Below, piece after piece: positions 17,418-26,305 of a stretch of 64,000 bases of DNA; the stretch's first letter is position 1; each line of letters opens with the position of its first letter. The notes below the pieces were generated by a model. That model was not told where the DNA came from. It was given only the letters and a program-made list of their open reading frames with translations, and ran no database searches. A program made the translations under genes and the position numbers. The stretch is from Thioclava sp. SK-1. Its GTDB lineage: Bacteria; Pseudomonadota; Alphaproteobacteria; Rhodobacterales; Rhodobacteraceae. The stretch spans positions 186,001 through 250,000 of the forward strand of contig NZ_MDHA01000032.1 in assembly GCF_001705665.1 (NCBI RefSeq), in the 5' to 3' direction.

Positions 17418-17618
17418 TTATTCGCTGAAGGTCGTTTTGACTTCTGCGCTGCCGACATAGTTCGCGATTTTGGTGGTCAGATCGCCGGTGCTGGAGCGGA
17501 TGAAGCCAAGCGCTGCTGCGCCCAGGCCAACGACAGCTGCGGTCAGCACGACCCAGTCTACGGTCACGGCGCCTTCTTCTTCGTCACGGACTTTGCGGAT
17601 AACTTTGAACATTTGCAT
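17418..17618 (-). CDS. flp: Flp pilin 3
   Basis: A 66-residue type IVb pilin, the first of the array in transcription order. It starts MQMFKV and otherwise matches pilin 2 except at residue 51. The predicted cleavage is after Gly16 of the EEEG leader, giving a 50-residue mature subunit. Two overlapping TTAACCAT boxes and a block shared with flp 1 lie upstream. The near-identity of the three copies points to recent duplication or gene conversion. Confidence 0.93.
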   Translation of the reverse strand: MQMFKVIRKVRDEEEGAVTVDWVVLTAAVVGLGAAALGFIRSSTGDLTTKIANYVGSAEVKTTFSE

Positions 17619-17984
17619 TGGATAACTCCATCGTTGAATTCGGTTGCAGGGACCGCGTCGATTGGGCGTTTAGCGGCCCTGCTGTGTTGCGGTCTGGGGG
17701 TTTTATTGCGGTCAATCGTGGCGCGATTAGGGCGGCATTTGTACGATTTCTTGGTCTCAATATTTTTTTAACCATTAACCATAATGCGACCCAGACAGAA
17801 GATTCGCAGGCATGGCCAAAGATGTAGCGTGGCATAAAGACCCAAACTGGGCCTAAGACGGGGCTATGCGGGCCAAAGATCTGGCTTTTGCCGCTGAAAC
17901 GCCTGATACTTGGTCACAAGAGGGTCAAACCCCAAAGATTGAGGCAAGGCCGGGGGCGCTCGGCATATTGAGCGGAGTTTCACC
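17619..17984. promoter_or_regulatory. divergent region between flp 3 and a lytic transglycosylase
   Basis: A 366-base gene-free stretch. It carries the shared block GGGCGGCATTTGTACGATTT (17730-17749) and overlapping TTAACCAT boxes (17768-17782). It should hold promoters for both flp 3 and the gene at 17985; no clear -35/-10 pair was assigned. Confidence 0.5.
17768..17782. promoter_or_regulatory. overlapping TTAACCAT boxes before flp 3
   Basis: Two TTAACCAT octamers overlap by one base. TTAACCAT is a reported alternative CtrA motif in Caulobacter. They lie 150 bp upstream of flp 3, much as the box of flp 1 does. Confidence 0.5.
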
Positions 17985-18869
17985 ATGCGGTATTTGGTGC
18001 GAATGGGCGCCGTTGGGCTGATATATGCGCTGTCAGGGGCGATGGGGCATGCGCAGGTTACGACGCCGACGGTCAATCGAACGCCGACGATAAACGCTTC
18101 GCCTACGGTGCAACATTATAAACCCAAAACGGTGAAACCTCCGGCACCGGGGCAAAAACGCTTCTTGACGATTCAGATTGATCCAGAGGAACAAAAACGT
18201 GCCTTGGCCGGGCAGGCGGCACAGCCCTTTGTGCCCCTTACCCCCGATACCCCAGGGGAGGCAGCCGATAAGCCCAAGCGCAAAGCGGCCTATGATTGGT
18301 ACTGGACGAAAGTGTCGCCCGCGATTTCCGATCGCAGTGGGCGGTTTGAAAAGGCCCTGGCCGCGCTGTCGCAGGGCCCACAGGGCCGGGGCGTGCGCGG
18401 CCCGCGTTTGACCGATTTGCAAAAAATCGCCATGGCGCATGGGACTGATATATTGAAAGCAACGATCGGGACAGAGGTCTCTCCGGCGCTGGTTTTGGCA
18501 ATGATTTCAACCGAATCGGCAGGGCGCCATGATGCGGTGTCGCATGCCGGGGCGGTCGGGTTGATGCAATTGATCCCAGCCACGGCTGAACGGTTCGATG
18601 TCACGGACAGCGCCAATCCGGCAGAAAATATTCGCGGCGGTGTGGCCTATTTGAATTGGCTGATGCAAGAATTTGACCGGGATCCTTTGATGGTAATCGC
18701 CGCCTATAACGCCGGAGAAAATGCAGTCAAACGCAACAATGGCGTGCCTGATTACACCGAAACCCGCGATTATGTTCCCAAGGTTTTGGCCGCATGGTCT
18801 GTTGCGCGCGGTCTGTGCCGCACGCCGCCGCAGCTTGTCACAGATGGCTGCGTTTTTGCTGGCGGTTAA
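17985..18869 (+). CDS. lytic transglycosylase (SLT domain)
   Basis: A 294-residue periplasmic enzyme that should cleave peptidoglycan between MurNAc and GlcNAc. It has an N-terminal signal (ending about GHAQ), a Pro/Thr-rich spacer to about residue 100, and a C-terminal SLT domain with the catalytic Glu in ISTESAGRHDA, followed by GAVGLMQLIPATA and the VIAAYNAGENAV motif. GGAG precedes the ATG by 7 bases. It diverges from the flp array, so it may open the wall for the pilus, although a general role is equally possible. Confidence 0.92.
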   Translation: MRYLVRMGAVGLIYALSGAMGHAQVTTPTVNRTPTINASPTVQHYKPKTVKPPAPGQKRFLTIQIDPEEQKRALAGQAAQPFVPLTPDTPGEAADKPKRKAAYDWYWTKVSPAISDRSGRFEKALAALSQGPQGRGVRGPRLTDLQKIAMAHGTDILKATIGTEVSPALVLAMISTESAGRHDAVSHAGAVGLMQLIPATAERFDVTDSANPAENIRGGVAYLNWLMQEFDRDPLMVIAAYNAGENAVKRNNGVPDYTETRDYVPKVLAAWSVARGLCRTPPQLVTDGCVFAGG

Positions 18870-18872
18870 TGC

Positions 18873-18908
18873 CCAAGGGCAGCCACATGGGCTGCCCTTG
18901 GTGTTTGC
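18873..18908. terminator. hairpin between convergent genes
   Basis: CCAAGGGCAGCC (18873-18884) pairs perfectly with GGCTGCCCTTGG (18890-18901), with a weak TGTTTG tail on the plus strand. It probably ends the transglycosylase transcript. Confidence 0.75.
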
Positions 18909-18931
18909 ACGGTCATAGCCATCAACCGATG

Positions 18932-19561
18932 TCAGTCAACAATGGTCGCTTCGGTGGCGTCTCGCATCTGGGCCTCTGTCACGCCGTCGGCCAGCTCCAG
19001 GATTTTAAGACCGCCCTCGACAACATCCAGCACGCCAAGGTTGGTGATAATGCGGTTGACCACACCCGTGCCGGTCAGCGGCAAAGTGCAGGCTTTCAGC
19101 ACCTTAGAATCACCGTGTTTGTTGGTGTGGTCCATCACCACCACCACGCGGCCAACGCCGGCGACAAGATCCATTGCGCCGCCCATCCCTTTGACGAGCT
19201 TACCGGGGATCATCCAATTCGCCAAATCGCCGTTTTCGGCCACTTCCATGGCACCCAAAATCGCCGCTGCGATTTTGCCACCACGAATCATGCCAAAGCT
19301 TTGTGCCGAATCGAAATACACCGTGCTGGGCAATTCGGTAATCGTCTGCTTGCCGGCGTTGATAAGGTCGGGGTCTTCGTCCCCCTCATAGGGGAATGGG
19401 CCCATGCCCAACATGCCGTTTTCCGATTGCAGGGTGACATTCACGCCTTCGGGGATGAAATTCGGCACCAGGGTCGGAATTCCGATGCCTAGGTTCACAT
19501 ATGTGCCGTCTTCCAATTCCAATGCGGCCCGTGCCGCCATCTGATTGCGATCCCAGGGCAT
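18932..19561 (-). CDS. 3-oxoacid CoA-transferase subunit B
   Basis: The beta subunit (209 aa) of a two-subunit CoA-transferase that moves CoA between succinyl-CoA and a 3-oxoacid such as acetoacetate. The catalytic glutamate lies in the family motif LQSENGMLGMGP; GIGIPTLVPNFIP and the GGAMDLVAG stretch also fit. The ATG at 19561 has GGAGG 6 bases upstream and follows the stop of subunit A directly, so the longer frame is not used. The exact acyl substrate is not settled by sequence. Confidence 0.92.
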   Translation of the reverse strand: MPWDRNQMAARAALELEDGTYVNLGIGIPTLVPNFIPEGVNVTLQSENGMLGMGPFPYEGDEDPDLINAGKQTITELPSTVYFDSAQSFGMIRGGKIAAAILGAMEVAENGDLANWMIPGKLVKGMGGAMDLVAGVGRVVVVMDHTNKHGDSKVLKACTLPLTGTGVVNRIITNLGVLDVVEGGLKILELADGVTEAQMRDATEATIVD

Positions 19562-19562
19562 A

Positions 19563-20264
19563 TCAGGCCTCCTTCGCGCGTGTGGTGACTTTTTCAATCC
19601 GCTTCTCATGCGCGCCCTGGATCAGGCGGTGCACATAGATGCCGGGCAGGTGGATGCTGTCGGGGTCCAATGTGCCGACGGGCACGATTTCCTCGACCTC
19701 CATCACACAGATCTTACCGCACATCGCAGCGGGTGGGTTAAAATTGCGCGCCGTTTTTCGGAAAATGGCATTGCCAGTCTCATCCGCTTTCCACGCCTTT
19801 ACAATGGCCAGATCCGCAAAGATCCCTTCTTCCAGGATGTAGGTCTCGCCATTGAAATCTTTGTGCTCTTTGCCTTCGGCGATCTGTGTGCCGACGCCGG
19901 TCTTTGTGTAAAACCCGGGAATGCCGCACCCGCCAGAGCGCATCCGCTCTGCCAATGTGCCTTGCGGGTTGAATTCCAGTTCCAGCTCACCTGACAGATA
20001 CTGGCGCATAAATTCAGCGTTTTCACCAACATAAGAGGACATCATCTTTTTGATCTGACGTGTCTCAAGCAATTTGCCAAGGCCGAACCCGTCAACACCG
20101 GCGTTATTGGAGGCCACTGTCAGGTCCTTGACCCCATCCGCCACGATCGCATCGATTAGCAATTCAGGAATGCCGCATAGGCCGAAGCCGCCAGCGGCAA
20201 TCAGCATCCCGTCTGACAAAAGACCATCTAAGGCCTCCGCCGCCGAGCCGTATATTTTTTTCAT
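19563..20264 (-). CDS. 3-oxoacid CoA-transferase subunit A
   Basis: The alpha subunit (233 aa) of the same CoA-transferase. It shows the [15 protein letters not shown] glycine-rich motif, [12 protein letters not shown], and the GAGIPGFYT-like segment [16 protein letters not shown]. The ATG at 20264 has GGAGG 5 bases upstream. It is the first gene of a two-gene operon, used in ketone-body or polyhydroxyalkanoate-linked carbon metabolism in related bacteria. Confidence 0.93.
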   Translation of the reverse strand: MKKIYGSAAEALDGLLSDGMLIAAGGFGLCGIPELLIDAIVADGVKDLTVASNNAGVDGFGLGKLLETRQIKKMMSSYVGENAEFMRQYLSGELELEFNPQGTLAERMRSGGCGIPGFYTKTGVGTQIAEGKEHKDFNGETYILEEGIFADLAIVKAWKADETGNAIFRKTARNFNPPAAMCGKICVMEVEEIVPVGTLDPDSIHLPGIYVHRLIQGAHEKRIEKVTTRAKEA

Positions 20265-20384
20265 GAAATCCTCCCTTTCCGCGCGCATGCTGCCAAGGTT
20301 GCGCGCCATGAGTCAATCGCTGCAATGCAGCGTAGCCTTAGGTGATAGGGAGTTGCAAGCCTTCGGCAGTGCAGGCCAAAGGCC

Positions 20385-20410
20385 CGGGCGGTAGAAATTA
20401 ACCGCCCAGG
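20385..20410 (-). terminator. hairpin after topA
   Basis: GGGCGGT and ACCGCCC pair around an 8-base loop just after the topA stop. The tail on the minus strand (GGGCCTTTGG) is weak in T. Confidence 0.5.
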
Positions 20411-20418
20411 CTTTGATC

Positions 20419-23184
20419 TTAGCTATCGTCTGCGACCCCATCATCGGATGCTGTGTCAGCCGCCGATGTTTTTGCTGCCGTGGTCTTTTTCGCTGCCGGT
20501 TTCTTGGCGGCGGGCTTCTTTGCTGGGGCTTTCTTGGCCGCAGGTTTTTTCGCCGCCGCCTTTTTCGCCGGTGCCTTTTTGGCAGGCGCTTTCTTCTTTG
20601 GGGATTTCGCCTGTTTTTCAGCGATCCATTCCAGGGCTTGCTCCATCGTTACCGCTTCAGGCTCTACGTCCTTGGGAATGGTCGCGTTGACTTTTTCCCA
20701 TTTGACATAGGGACCATAGCGGCCCGGCATAACGTTGATCGGCCCGCCATCGGGGTGATCGCCGATTTCTTTGAGCGGTTTGGCAGCCGCGCCGCGTCCG
20801 CCGCGTGATGCAGCCTTTTGTGCCAGAACCTCAACCGCGTGGTTCATGCCGATGGTGAACACATCTTCGACCGAAGGCAGGTTTGCATAGACCTTATTGT
20901 GCTTCACATAGGGACCATAGCGCCCGATGGCTGCTTCGATCATCACACCGTCTTCAGGATGCGTGCCAACTTCGCGCGGCAGATGCAGCAGCATCAGCGC
21001 CTTTTCCAGATCCAGATCTTCGGGCGGCCATGTCTTTGGCAAAGACGCGCGTGGGGGTTTAGGAACCTCTTCGGTTGCCTCCCCTTTCTGCACATAGGGG
21101 CCAAAGCGCCCGACCCGCAGACTGATGGCCTGACCATCTTCTTCGCCCAAAATCTTGCCGTCTAGCGCCTGTGCGGCATCGTCCCCATCGGGGGCGGACA
21201 ACGGGCGGGTATAGCGGCATTCAGGATAGTTGCCGCAGCCGATAAAGGCCCCGCCAGAGCGTGCAGTTTTCAGGTGCAGCGCGCCGTCACCACATACCGG
21301 GCAGACGCGTGGATTGCTGCCGTCGGGGCGGGGCGGATACAGATGTGGGCCAAGAACCTCGTCGATCTTGTCCAGAACTTCGGTAATCCGCAGTTCGGTC
21401 GTGCCGTCCAACGCCGCCGAGAAATCCTTCCAGAACCGCGCCAGAACATCTTTGTAATCGCGCTCCCCGGCAGAGATATCATCCAGCTGATCTTCAAGCC
21501 CGGCAGTGAAATCATATTCTACATAGCGGCTGAAATAATTTTCCAAAAAGGCCGTAACCAAACGGCCCTTATCTTCTGGGGCCAGACGGTTCTTGTCTTT
21601 CAGAACATAGCCGCGATCCTGAATCGTCGTTACAATCGACGCATAGGTCGATGGGCGGCCGATCCCCAGCTCTTCCATACGTTTGACCAGCGTCGCTTCG
21701 GTGTAGCGGGGCGGGGGCTGCGTATGGTGTTGGCCACCAAAGATGGCGCCGTCTTCGCTCATGACCGCGGCCGGGCAACGTTGAATGCCGGGGGCTTCGG
21801 CATCGACCAGCGTGTCATCGCCCTGCGCTTTGGCAAATGCCGCCTGATAGGCCTGCGCATGGGGTTTTAACGCGTCGCCTTGTGCGATCTGTGGCAGCCG
21901 GTTGCTGTCTTCGCCTTCGTCATCATCGCGGCCTTGGTCATAAATTTTCAAGAACCCGTCGAATGTCACGACCGATCCTGTCGCCCGCATCTCGATTTGT
22001 GTATCACCAGAGCCGATCAAAACCGTAGTGCGTTCAAACCGGGCAGCTTCCATCTGGCTAGCAAGCGTTCGCTTCCAGATCAGATCATACAGCTTGCGTT
22101 GGTCATCGGCCGTTACTTTCAACGCATCGGGGGACATATGCATATCCGTCGGGCGGATACATTCATGTGCTTCTTGTGCGTTTTTGGCCTTGTTCTTATA
22201 CATCCGCGGCGATTTCGGGACATAGCTGTCGCCGAATTTCGCCTTGATCGCGTCGCGCGCCTGCATCACGGCTTCTGGCGCCATATCGATGCCATCAGTT
22301 CGCATATAAGTGATATGCCCGGCTTCATACAAACGCTGCGCGGCTGACATTGCGGCCTTGGCGCCCATGCCAAATTTGCGGCTGGCCTCTTGCTGCAGCG
22401 TCGATGTCATGAACGGCGGGTAGGGGTTGCGGGTCGCAGGTTTTGCCTCAACCGAGGTTACGCTTAATGCCCGGCTGGACACGGCCTGCACGGCCATCTC
22501 TGCATCGGTCGCAGAAGGCAGGTCGTATTTTTCAAGCTTCTTACCGCCCAGCATCGTCAACCGTGCTTCAAAGCTTTGGCCGGCAGGGGTTTCCAGCTGC
22601 GCGATGACGGACCAATATTCGCGCGCCTTAAAGGCCTCGATCTCCATCTCGCGTTGCACGATCAGGCGCAGACATACCGATTGCACGCGGCCTGCGGATT
22701 TTGCGCCCGGCAATTTGCGCCATAACACGGGAGACAGCTTAAACCCGACAAGGTAATCCAATGCGCGGCGTGCCAGATAGGCCTCGACCAGCGGCGCGTC
22801 TACTTCGCGCGGCTTTTTCATCGCATCCAGAATTGCGTTTTTGGTGATCGCATTGAACGTCACTCGGCTGACATGCTTGCCTTTAAGCTTCTTCTCAAGC
22901 GCCTGCTGCAAGTGCCATGAAATGGCTTCGCCTTCGCGATCAGGGTCAGTCGCCAAGATCAATGTGTCGTCGTCTTTCAACGCGTCGGTGATCGCTTTAA
23001 TATGTTTTTTTGAATCCGCTGCGATTTCCCATTTCATGTCGAATTCATGCTCCGTATCGACGGAGCCATCCTTCGGAGGCAGATCGCGAACATGCCCAAA
23101 AGAGGCCAGAACGGTGTAGTCCGACCCCAAATATTTGTTGATTGTCTTGGCTTTGGCTGGTGATTCGACGACGACTACCGCCAT
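20419..23184 (-). CDS. topA: DNA topoisomerase I
   Basis: A type IA topoisomerase (921 aa) that relaxes negative supercoils. The N-terminal Toprim domain starts VVVESPAKAKTINKYLG and holds the metal-binding ATDPDREGEAISWHL. The active tyrosine is in GHITYMRTD. One four-cysteine zinc finger (CPVCG to CGNYPEC) follows, then topoisomerase C-terminal repeats (the RYGPYVK segments), then a Lys/Ala/Pro-rich tail of about 60 residues. The ATG at 23184 has GAGG 5 bases upstream. dprA lies 137 bp upstream on the same strand. Confidence 0.97.
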   Translation of the reverse strand: MAVVVVESPAKAKTINKYLGSDYTVLASFGHVRDLPPKDGSVDTEHEFDMKWEIAADSKKHIKAITDALKDDDTLILATDPDREGEAISWHLQQALEKKLKGKHVSRVTFNAITKNAILDAMKKPREVDAPLVEAYLARRALDYLVGFKLSPVLWRKLPGAKSAGRVQSVCLRLIVQREMEIEAFKAREYWSVIAQLETPAGQSFEARLTMLGGKKLEKYDLPSATDAEMAVQAVSSRALSVTSVEAKPATRNPYPPFMTSTLQQEASRKFGMGAKAAMSAAQRLYEAGHITYMRTDGIDMAPEAVMQARDAIKAKFGDSYVPKSPRMYKNKAKNAQEAHECIRPTDMHMSPDALKVTADDQRKLYDLIWKRTLASQMEAARFERTTVLIGSGDTQIEMRATGSVVTFDGFLKIYDQGRDDDEGEDSNRLPQIAQGDALKPHAQAYQAAFAKAQGDDTLVDAEAPGIQRCPAAVMSEDGAIFGGQHHTQPPPRYTEATLVKRMEELGIGRPSTYASIVTTIQDRGYVLKDKNRLAPEDKGRLVTAFLENYFSRYVEYDFTAGLEDQLDDISAGERDYKDVLARFWKDFSAALDGTTELRITEVLDKIDEVLGPHLYPPRPDGSNPRVCPVCGDGALHLKTARSGGAFIGCGNYPECRYTRPLSAPDGDDAAQALDGKILGEEDGQAISLRVGRFGPYVQKGEATEEVPKPPRASLPKTWPPEDLDLEKALMLLHLPREVGTHPEDGVMIEAAIGRYGPYVKHNKVYANLPSVEDVFTIGMNHAVEVLAQKAASRGGRGAAAKPLKEIGDHPDGGPINVMPGRYGPYVKWEKVNATIPKDVEPEAVTMEQALEWIAEKQAKSPKKKAPAKKAPAKKAAAKKPAAKKAPAKKPAAKKPAAKKTTAAKTSAADTASDDGVADDS

Positions 23185-23321
23185 GTGGACCTCATTCAAT
23201 CAGGCTGTGGACTATGCGGGCGGAACATGTGGGAGTGATGGGGGGAATGTCAATGCGGACTATTGTGCGATTTTCAGGGGCTGTGGGTTTTGGCGAGGTT
23301 GGTGGGCCGTCGCAGCACCTG

Positions 23322-24509
23322 TTACACTGCTTTGCTGATCAGGCCACCGGGGTGCTGAATCACTGCGCCCGACAATTCCAGCAGCACGATTTCGCGTGAA
23401 AATTCGGTGGCAGAAATCTGCAAGTCGCGGATTACGCTGTCCTGTGTCACGGGGGAGGGGCCAAGCAGCCCCAAGATCTGCTCACGCAGTGCCAGTGATG
23501 GCGTGCTGGGGGGCTGTGTGCTGTGCTGGTGTGTGACATTGGGGGGCTTTGGCGGTGCCGGGCTGTGGGCGGTGGTGGATTGCGTTGGTGTCGGGCGCTG
23601 TTGCGATGGTGTTGGTGTGGCAGACAACGCGGCGATGACATCCTCCGCGTTACGGATCAACGCGGCGCCGTCGCGGATCAACATGTTCCCCCCTGCCGCA
23701 CGCGCATCGAACGGGTGTCCTGGCACTGCCAAGACATCGCGTCCCTGATCCAGGGCGTCTCGCGCTGTCAGCAGGCTTCCAGAGCGATGCGCAGCCTCAA
23801 CCACAATTGTCGCCTGTGACAGACCAGAGATGATGCGGTTGCGCTGCGGGAAGTGCCGCGCTTGGGGTTGTAATCCGGGCGGGTTTTCCGACAGCCGCAG
23901 CCCCTGCTGCGCGATCTCTTGGGCCAATGCATCATTTTCACGTGGATATATCACATCGATCCCGCAGGCCTGCACGGCGATGGTTCCTGTGTCCAGCGCC
24001 GCCTGATGTGCGGCCGTGTCAATCCCGCGCGCAAGGCCAGAGGTAATCACAAAGCCCTTTTGCCCCAAATCAGCGGCAAGGCTGCGCGCCATGCGTAGCC
24101 CAAGCGAGGATGCGTTGCGCGCGCCGATGATTGCTAAGGCAGGGCGGTGCAGTAAGGTGATATCGCCCAAGGCCCAAAGAACGGGCGGCGCATCGTCGAT
24201 TTTTGCCAATGCCTGCGGATATTCGGGGGTGCCATAGCAGATCAGCTGTGCGCCGCTACCTTGTCCTGCGGTCAGCTCATCCAATGCCAGGTGTTCGGGG
24301 CAGGGCGCATAATCGGACACTTTGGCAGCACGCGCAATAGCGGGTAGCTCGGCCAAAGCGGCCTGAGCCGATCCGTGTTCTGCCATTAATCGATGAAAGG
24401 TTGTGGGGCCAACGCGCCGGGATCGAATAAGACGGAGTATCGACAGCCTGTCGTCTTCCGTGGTGGGTGGGGTGAAGGGGGTGGGGTTAGAAAACAAGCT
24501 CGTTTTCAT
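23322..24509 (-). CDS. dprA: DNA processing protein DprA
   Basis: The cytosolic protein that loads RecA on incoming single-stranded DNA in transformation and, in Rhodobacter, in gene-transfer-agent uptake. The 395-residue product has an N-terminal helical domain, the Rossmann-like DprA core with GARNASSLGLRMARSLA and TSGLARGIDTAAHQAAL, a Pro/Thr/His-rich linker (about 285-330), and a C-terminal winged helix. GGAGG lies 5 bases before the ATG. A CtrA-like box stands 45-59 bp upstream. Confidence 0.95.
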   Translation of the reverse strand: MKTSLFSNPTPFTPPTTEDDRLSILRLIRSRRVGPTTFHRLMAEHGSAQAALAELPAIARAAKVSDYAPCPEHLALDELTAGQGSGAQLICYGTPEYPQALAKIDDAPPVLWALGDITLLHRPALAIIGARNASSLGLRMARSLAADLGQKGFVITSGLARGIDTAAHQAALDTGTIAVQACGIDVIYPRENDALAQEIAQQGLRLSENPPGLQPQARHFPQRNRIISGLSQATIVVEAAHRSGSLLTARDALDQGRDVLAVPGHPFDARAAGGNMLIRDGAALIRNAEDVIAALSATPTPSQQRPTPTQSTTAHSPAPPKPPNVTHQHSTQPPSTPSLALREQILGLLGPSPVTQDSVIRDLQISATEFSREIVLLELSGAVIQHPGGLISKAV

Positions 24510-24553
24510 CCGATCCTCCGCCTTATTCGCCTTCTCGTTGTGCGCCGTTAATC

Positions 24554-24568
24554 TTAACGAAAGGTTAC
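24554..24568 (-). promoter_or_regulatory. CtrA-like box before dprA
   Basis: TTAA, seven bases, TTAC, one base off the full CtrA consensus. It overlaps a perfect palindrome CGTTAATCTTAACG (24546-24559). dprA is reported to be CtrA-controlled in R. capsulatus. Confidence 0.45.
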
Positions 24569-24656
24569 CGGATGACGATTAGGAGTGGTTTTCTGAAAAT
24601 TAGTCGACATTTTTCCGGGAATAAAAATCACTGCCTAAAAATAAGGACTTTGTATG

Positions 24657-24686
24657 AAAAAACGCCCGTGCCATCGGGCCGGGCGT
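24657..24686 (-). terminator. terminator after tldD
   Basis: GC-rich arms ACGCCCG and CGGGCGT with a run of six T on the minus strand. It isolates tldD from dprA. Confidence 0.9.
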
Positions 24687-24709
24687 CTTGAAATGCTGTG
24701 TCGCGGCGA

Positions 24710-26131
24710 TCAGGCCGCAGAGCCGCCGACAGTCAGCCCGCCAATCATCAAGGTTGGTTGGCCAACGCCCACCGGCACCCATTGGCCCTGTTTGCCACAA
24801 TTGCCGATACCCGGGTCTAATGCCAGATCATTGCCGATGGCCCGGATTTGTTTCATCGCCGTAGGCCCGTCGCCGATCAAGGTAGCGCCATTCACCGGCG
24901 CTCCAACCACACCGTTTTTTACCCGATAGGCTTCGGTGCAATTAAATACGAATTTCCCATTGGTGATATCGACCTGACCGCCACCAAAACCCACTGCATA
25001 TAAGCCGTCCTTCAACCCGGCCAGGATCGCCGCCGGATCCTCGGTGCCTCCCATCATATAGGTATTGGTCATGCGTGGCATGGGGATATGTGCAAAGCTT
25101 TCGCGCCTGCCATTGCCCGTCGGCGTGACACCCATCAAACGGGCATTTTGCCGGTCTTGCATAAAGCCGACCAAGACCCCGTCATCAATCAGCACATTTT
25201 TGGCCGATGGCGTGCCTTCGTCATCGATAGAGATGGAGCCGCGGCGGTCCGGGATCGTGCCATCATCCAAAACGGTCACCCCTTTGGCCGCGACCTGTTG
25301 GCCCATCAACCCGGCAAAGGCCGAGGATTTTTTGCGGTTGAAATCGCCCTCCAACCCGTGGCCCACGGCCTCATGTAGCAATACGCCTGGCCAGCCCGGG
25401 CCCAACACCACATCCATTTGCCCCGCGGGCGCAGGTTCTGCCCGCAAATTGACCAGCGCAATGCGCAGGGCTTCGCGGATAACCGGCTTCCAGCTTTGCG
25501 GATCTATCAAGCCCGATAACCCGTATCGGCCGCCGCCACCCTGGCTTCCTGATTCGCGCCGACCGTTCTCTTCGACGATGACAGAGACGTTCAAACGGGC
25601 CATAGGACGAATGTCTGATACAAGCTCCCCTTCGGGGCGCAAAATGAACACTTCTTGCAGGCTGGCGGCCATAGATGCAGAGACCTGAACGACCCTTGGA
25701 TCGAGGTCGCGGGCAAAGGCATCCATTTCGGCCAAAATTTCGATTTTGGTGCCAAAGCTTGCGTCGGCCATCGGGTTGTCATCGACATACAGCTTGTGGT
25801 TGGTGCCGGGGGGCGGGGGGGCGATGTGTCCGCCCCCATCCCCAACTGCCAGCCGCGCCGTTTGCGACGCACGTTTTAAGGCGCTTTCGGTCATTTCAGT
25901 CGAATGAGCGTAACCTGCAACCTCGCCTTTTACGGCGCGCAGACCAAAGCCCTCGGAAGCATCATAAGATGCGGTTTTGACGCGCCCATCATCGAAAACC
26001 AAAGCTTCGGACTGCCGGCGTTCCAAAAATAATTCGCCGTCATCGGCACCATCCGTCGCGGCGCGCAGAATTCTCAGCGCCGCGGCTTCGTCGATCTGAT
26101 CCTCAAAAGGGGCAAAACGGTCGTGAGTCAT
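24710..26131 (-). CDS. tldD: metalloprotease TldD
   Basis: A zinc-dependent protease subunit (473 aa) that in other bacteria acts with TldE/PmbA on small peptides. It carries the HEAVGHGLEGD metal motif and the C-terminal GNCGKQGQWVPVGVGQPTLMIGG signature. The ATG at 26131 has AAGGA 6 bases upstream and gives the family N-terminus; 80 further residues in the open frame are not coding. It diverges from ctaC. No tldE is in the window. Confidence 0.95.
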   Translation of the reverse strand: MTHDRFAPFEDQIDEAAALRILRAATDGADDGELFLERRQSEALVFDDGRVKTASYDASEGFGLRAVKGEVAGYAHSTEMTESALKRASQTARLAVGDGGGHIAPPPPGTNHKLYVDDNPMADASFGTKIEILAEMDAFARDLDPRVVQVSASMAASLQEVFILRPEGELVSDIRPMARLNVSVIVEENGRRESGSQGGGGRYGLSGLIDPQSWKPVIREALRIALVNLRAEPAPAGQMDVVLGPGWPGVLLHEAVGHGLEGDFNRKKSSAFAGLMGQQVAAKGVTVLDDGTIPDRRGSISIDDEGTPSAKNVLIDDGVLVGFMQDRQNARLMGVTPTGNGRRESFAHIPMPRMTNTYMMGGTEDPAAILAGLKDGLYAVGFGGGQVDITNGKFVFNCTEAYRVKNGVVGAPVNGATLIGDGPTAMKQIRAIGNDLALDPGIGNCGKQGQWVPVGVGQPTLMIGGLTVGGSAA

Positions 26132-26305
26132 CGGCGTTCCTTTACGATTTCTTGGGCAACAGTGGTCACTGTGACGCAATGACGCTTGTTTGCGAATTCC
26201 GAATGTGGTTTTTTCTGTAGCTACATACAACGGCCTGTGGTGAAGGGAAGCACCGCATTTCGTTCGCGGCAGGGAGAGCCGCCTTTGGGAGAATGGGATA
26301 GAAGA

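Noticed and set aside
16786-17771. Two similar plus-strand frames over flp 2 and flp 3
   Set aside because: They look like a repeated gene pair, but their likeness is only the reverse of the duplicated pilin coding sequence.
20453-20710. Ala/Phe/Gly-rich plus-strand frame resembling a membrane protein
   Set aside because: It is the reverse complement of the Lys/Ala/Pro repeats in the TopA tail.
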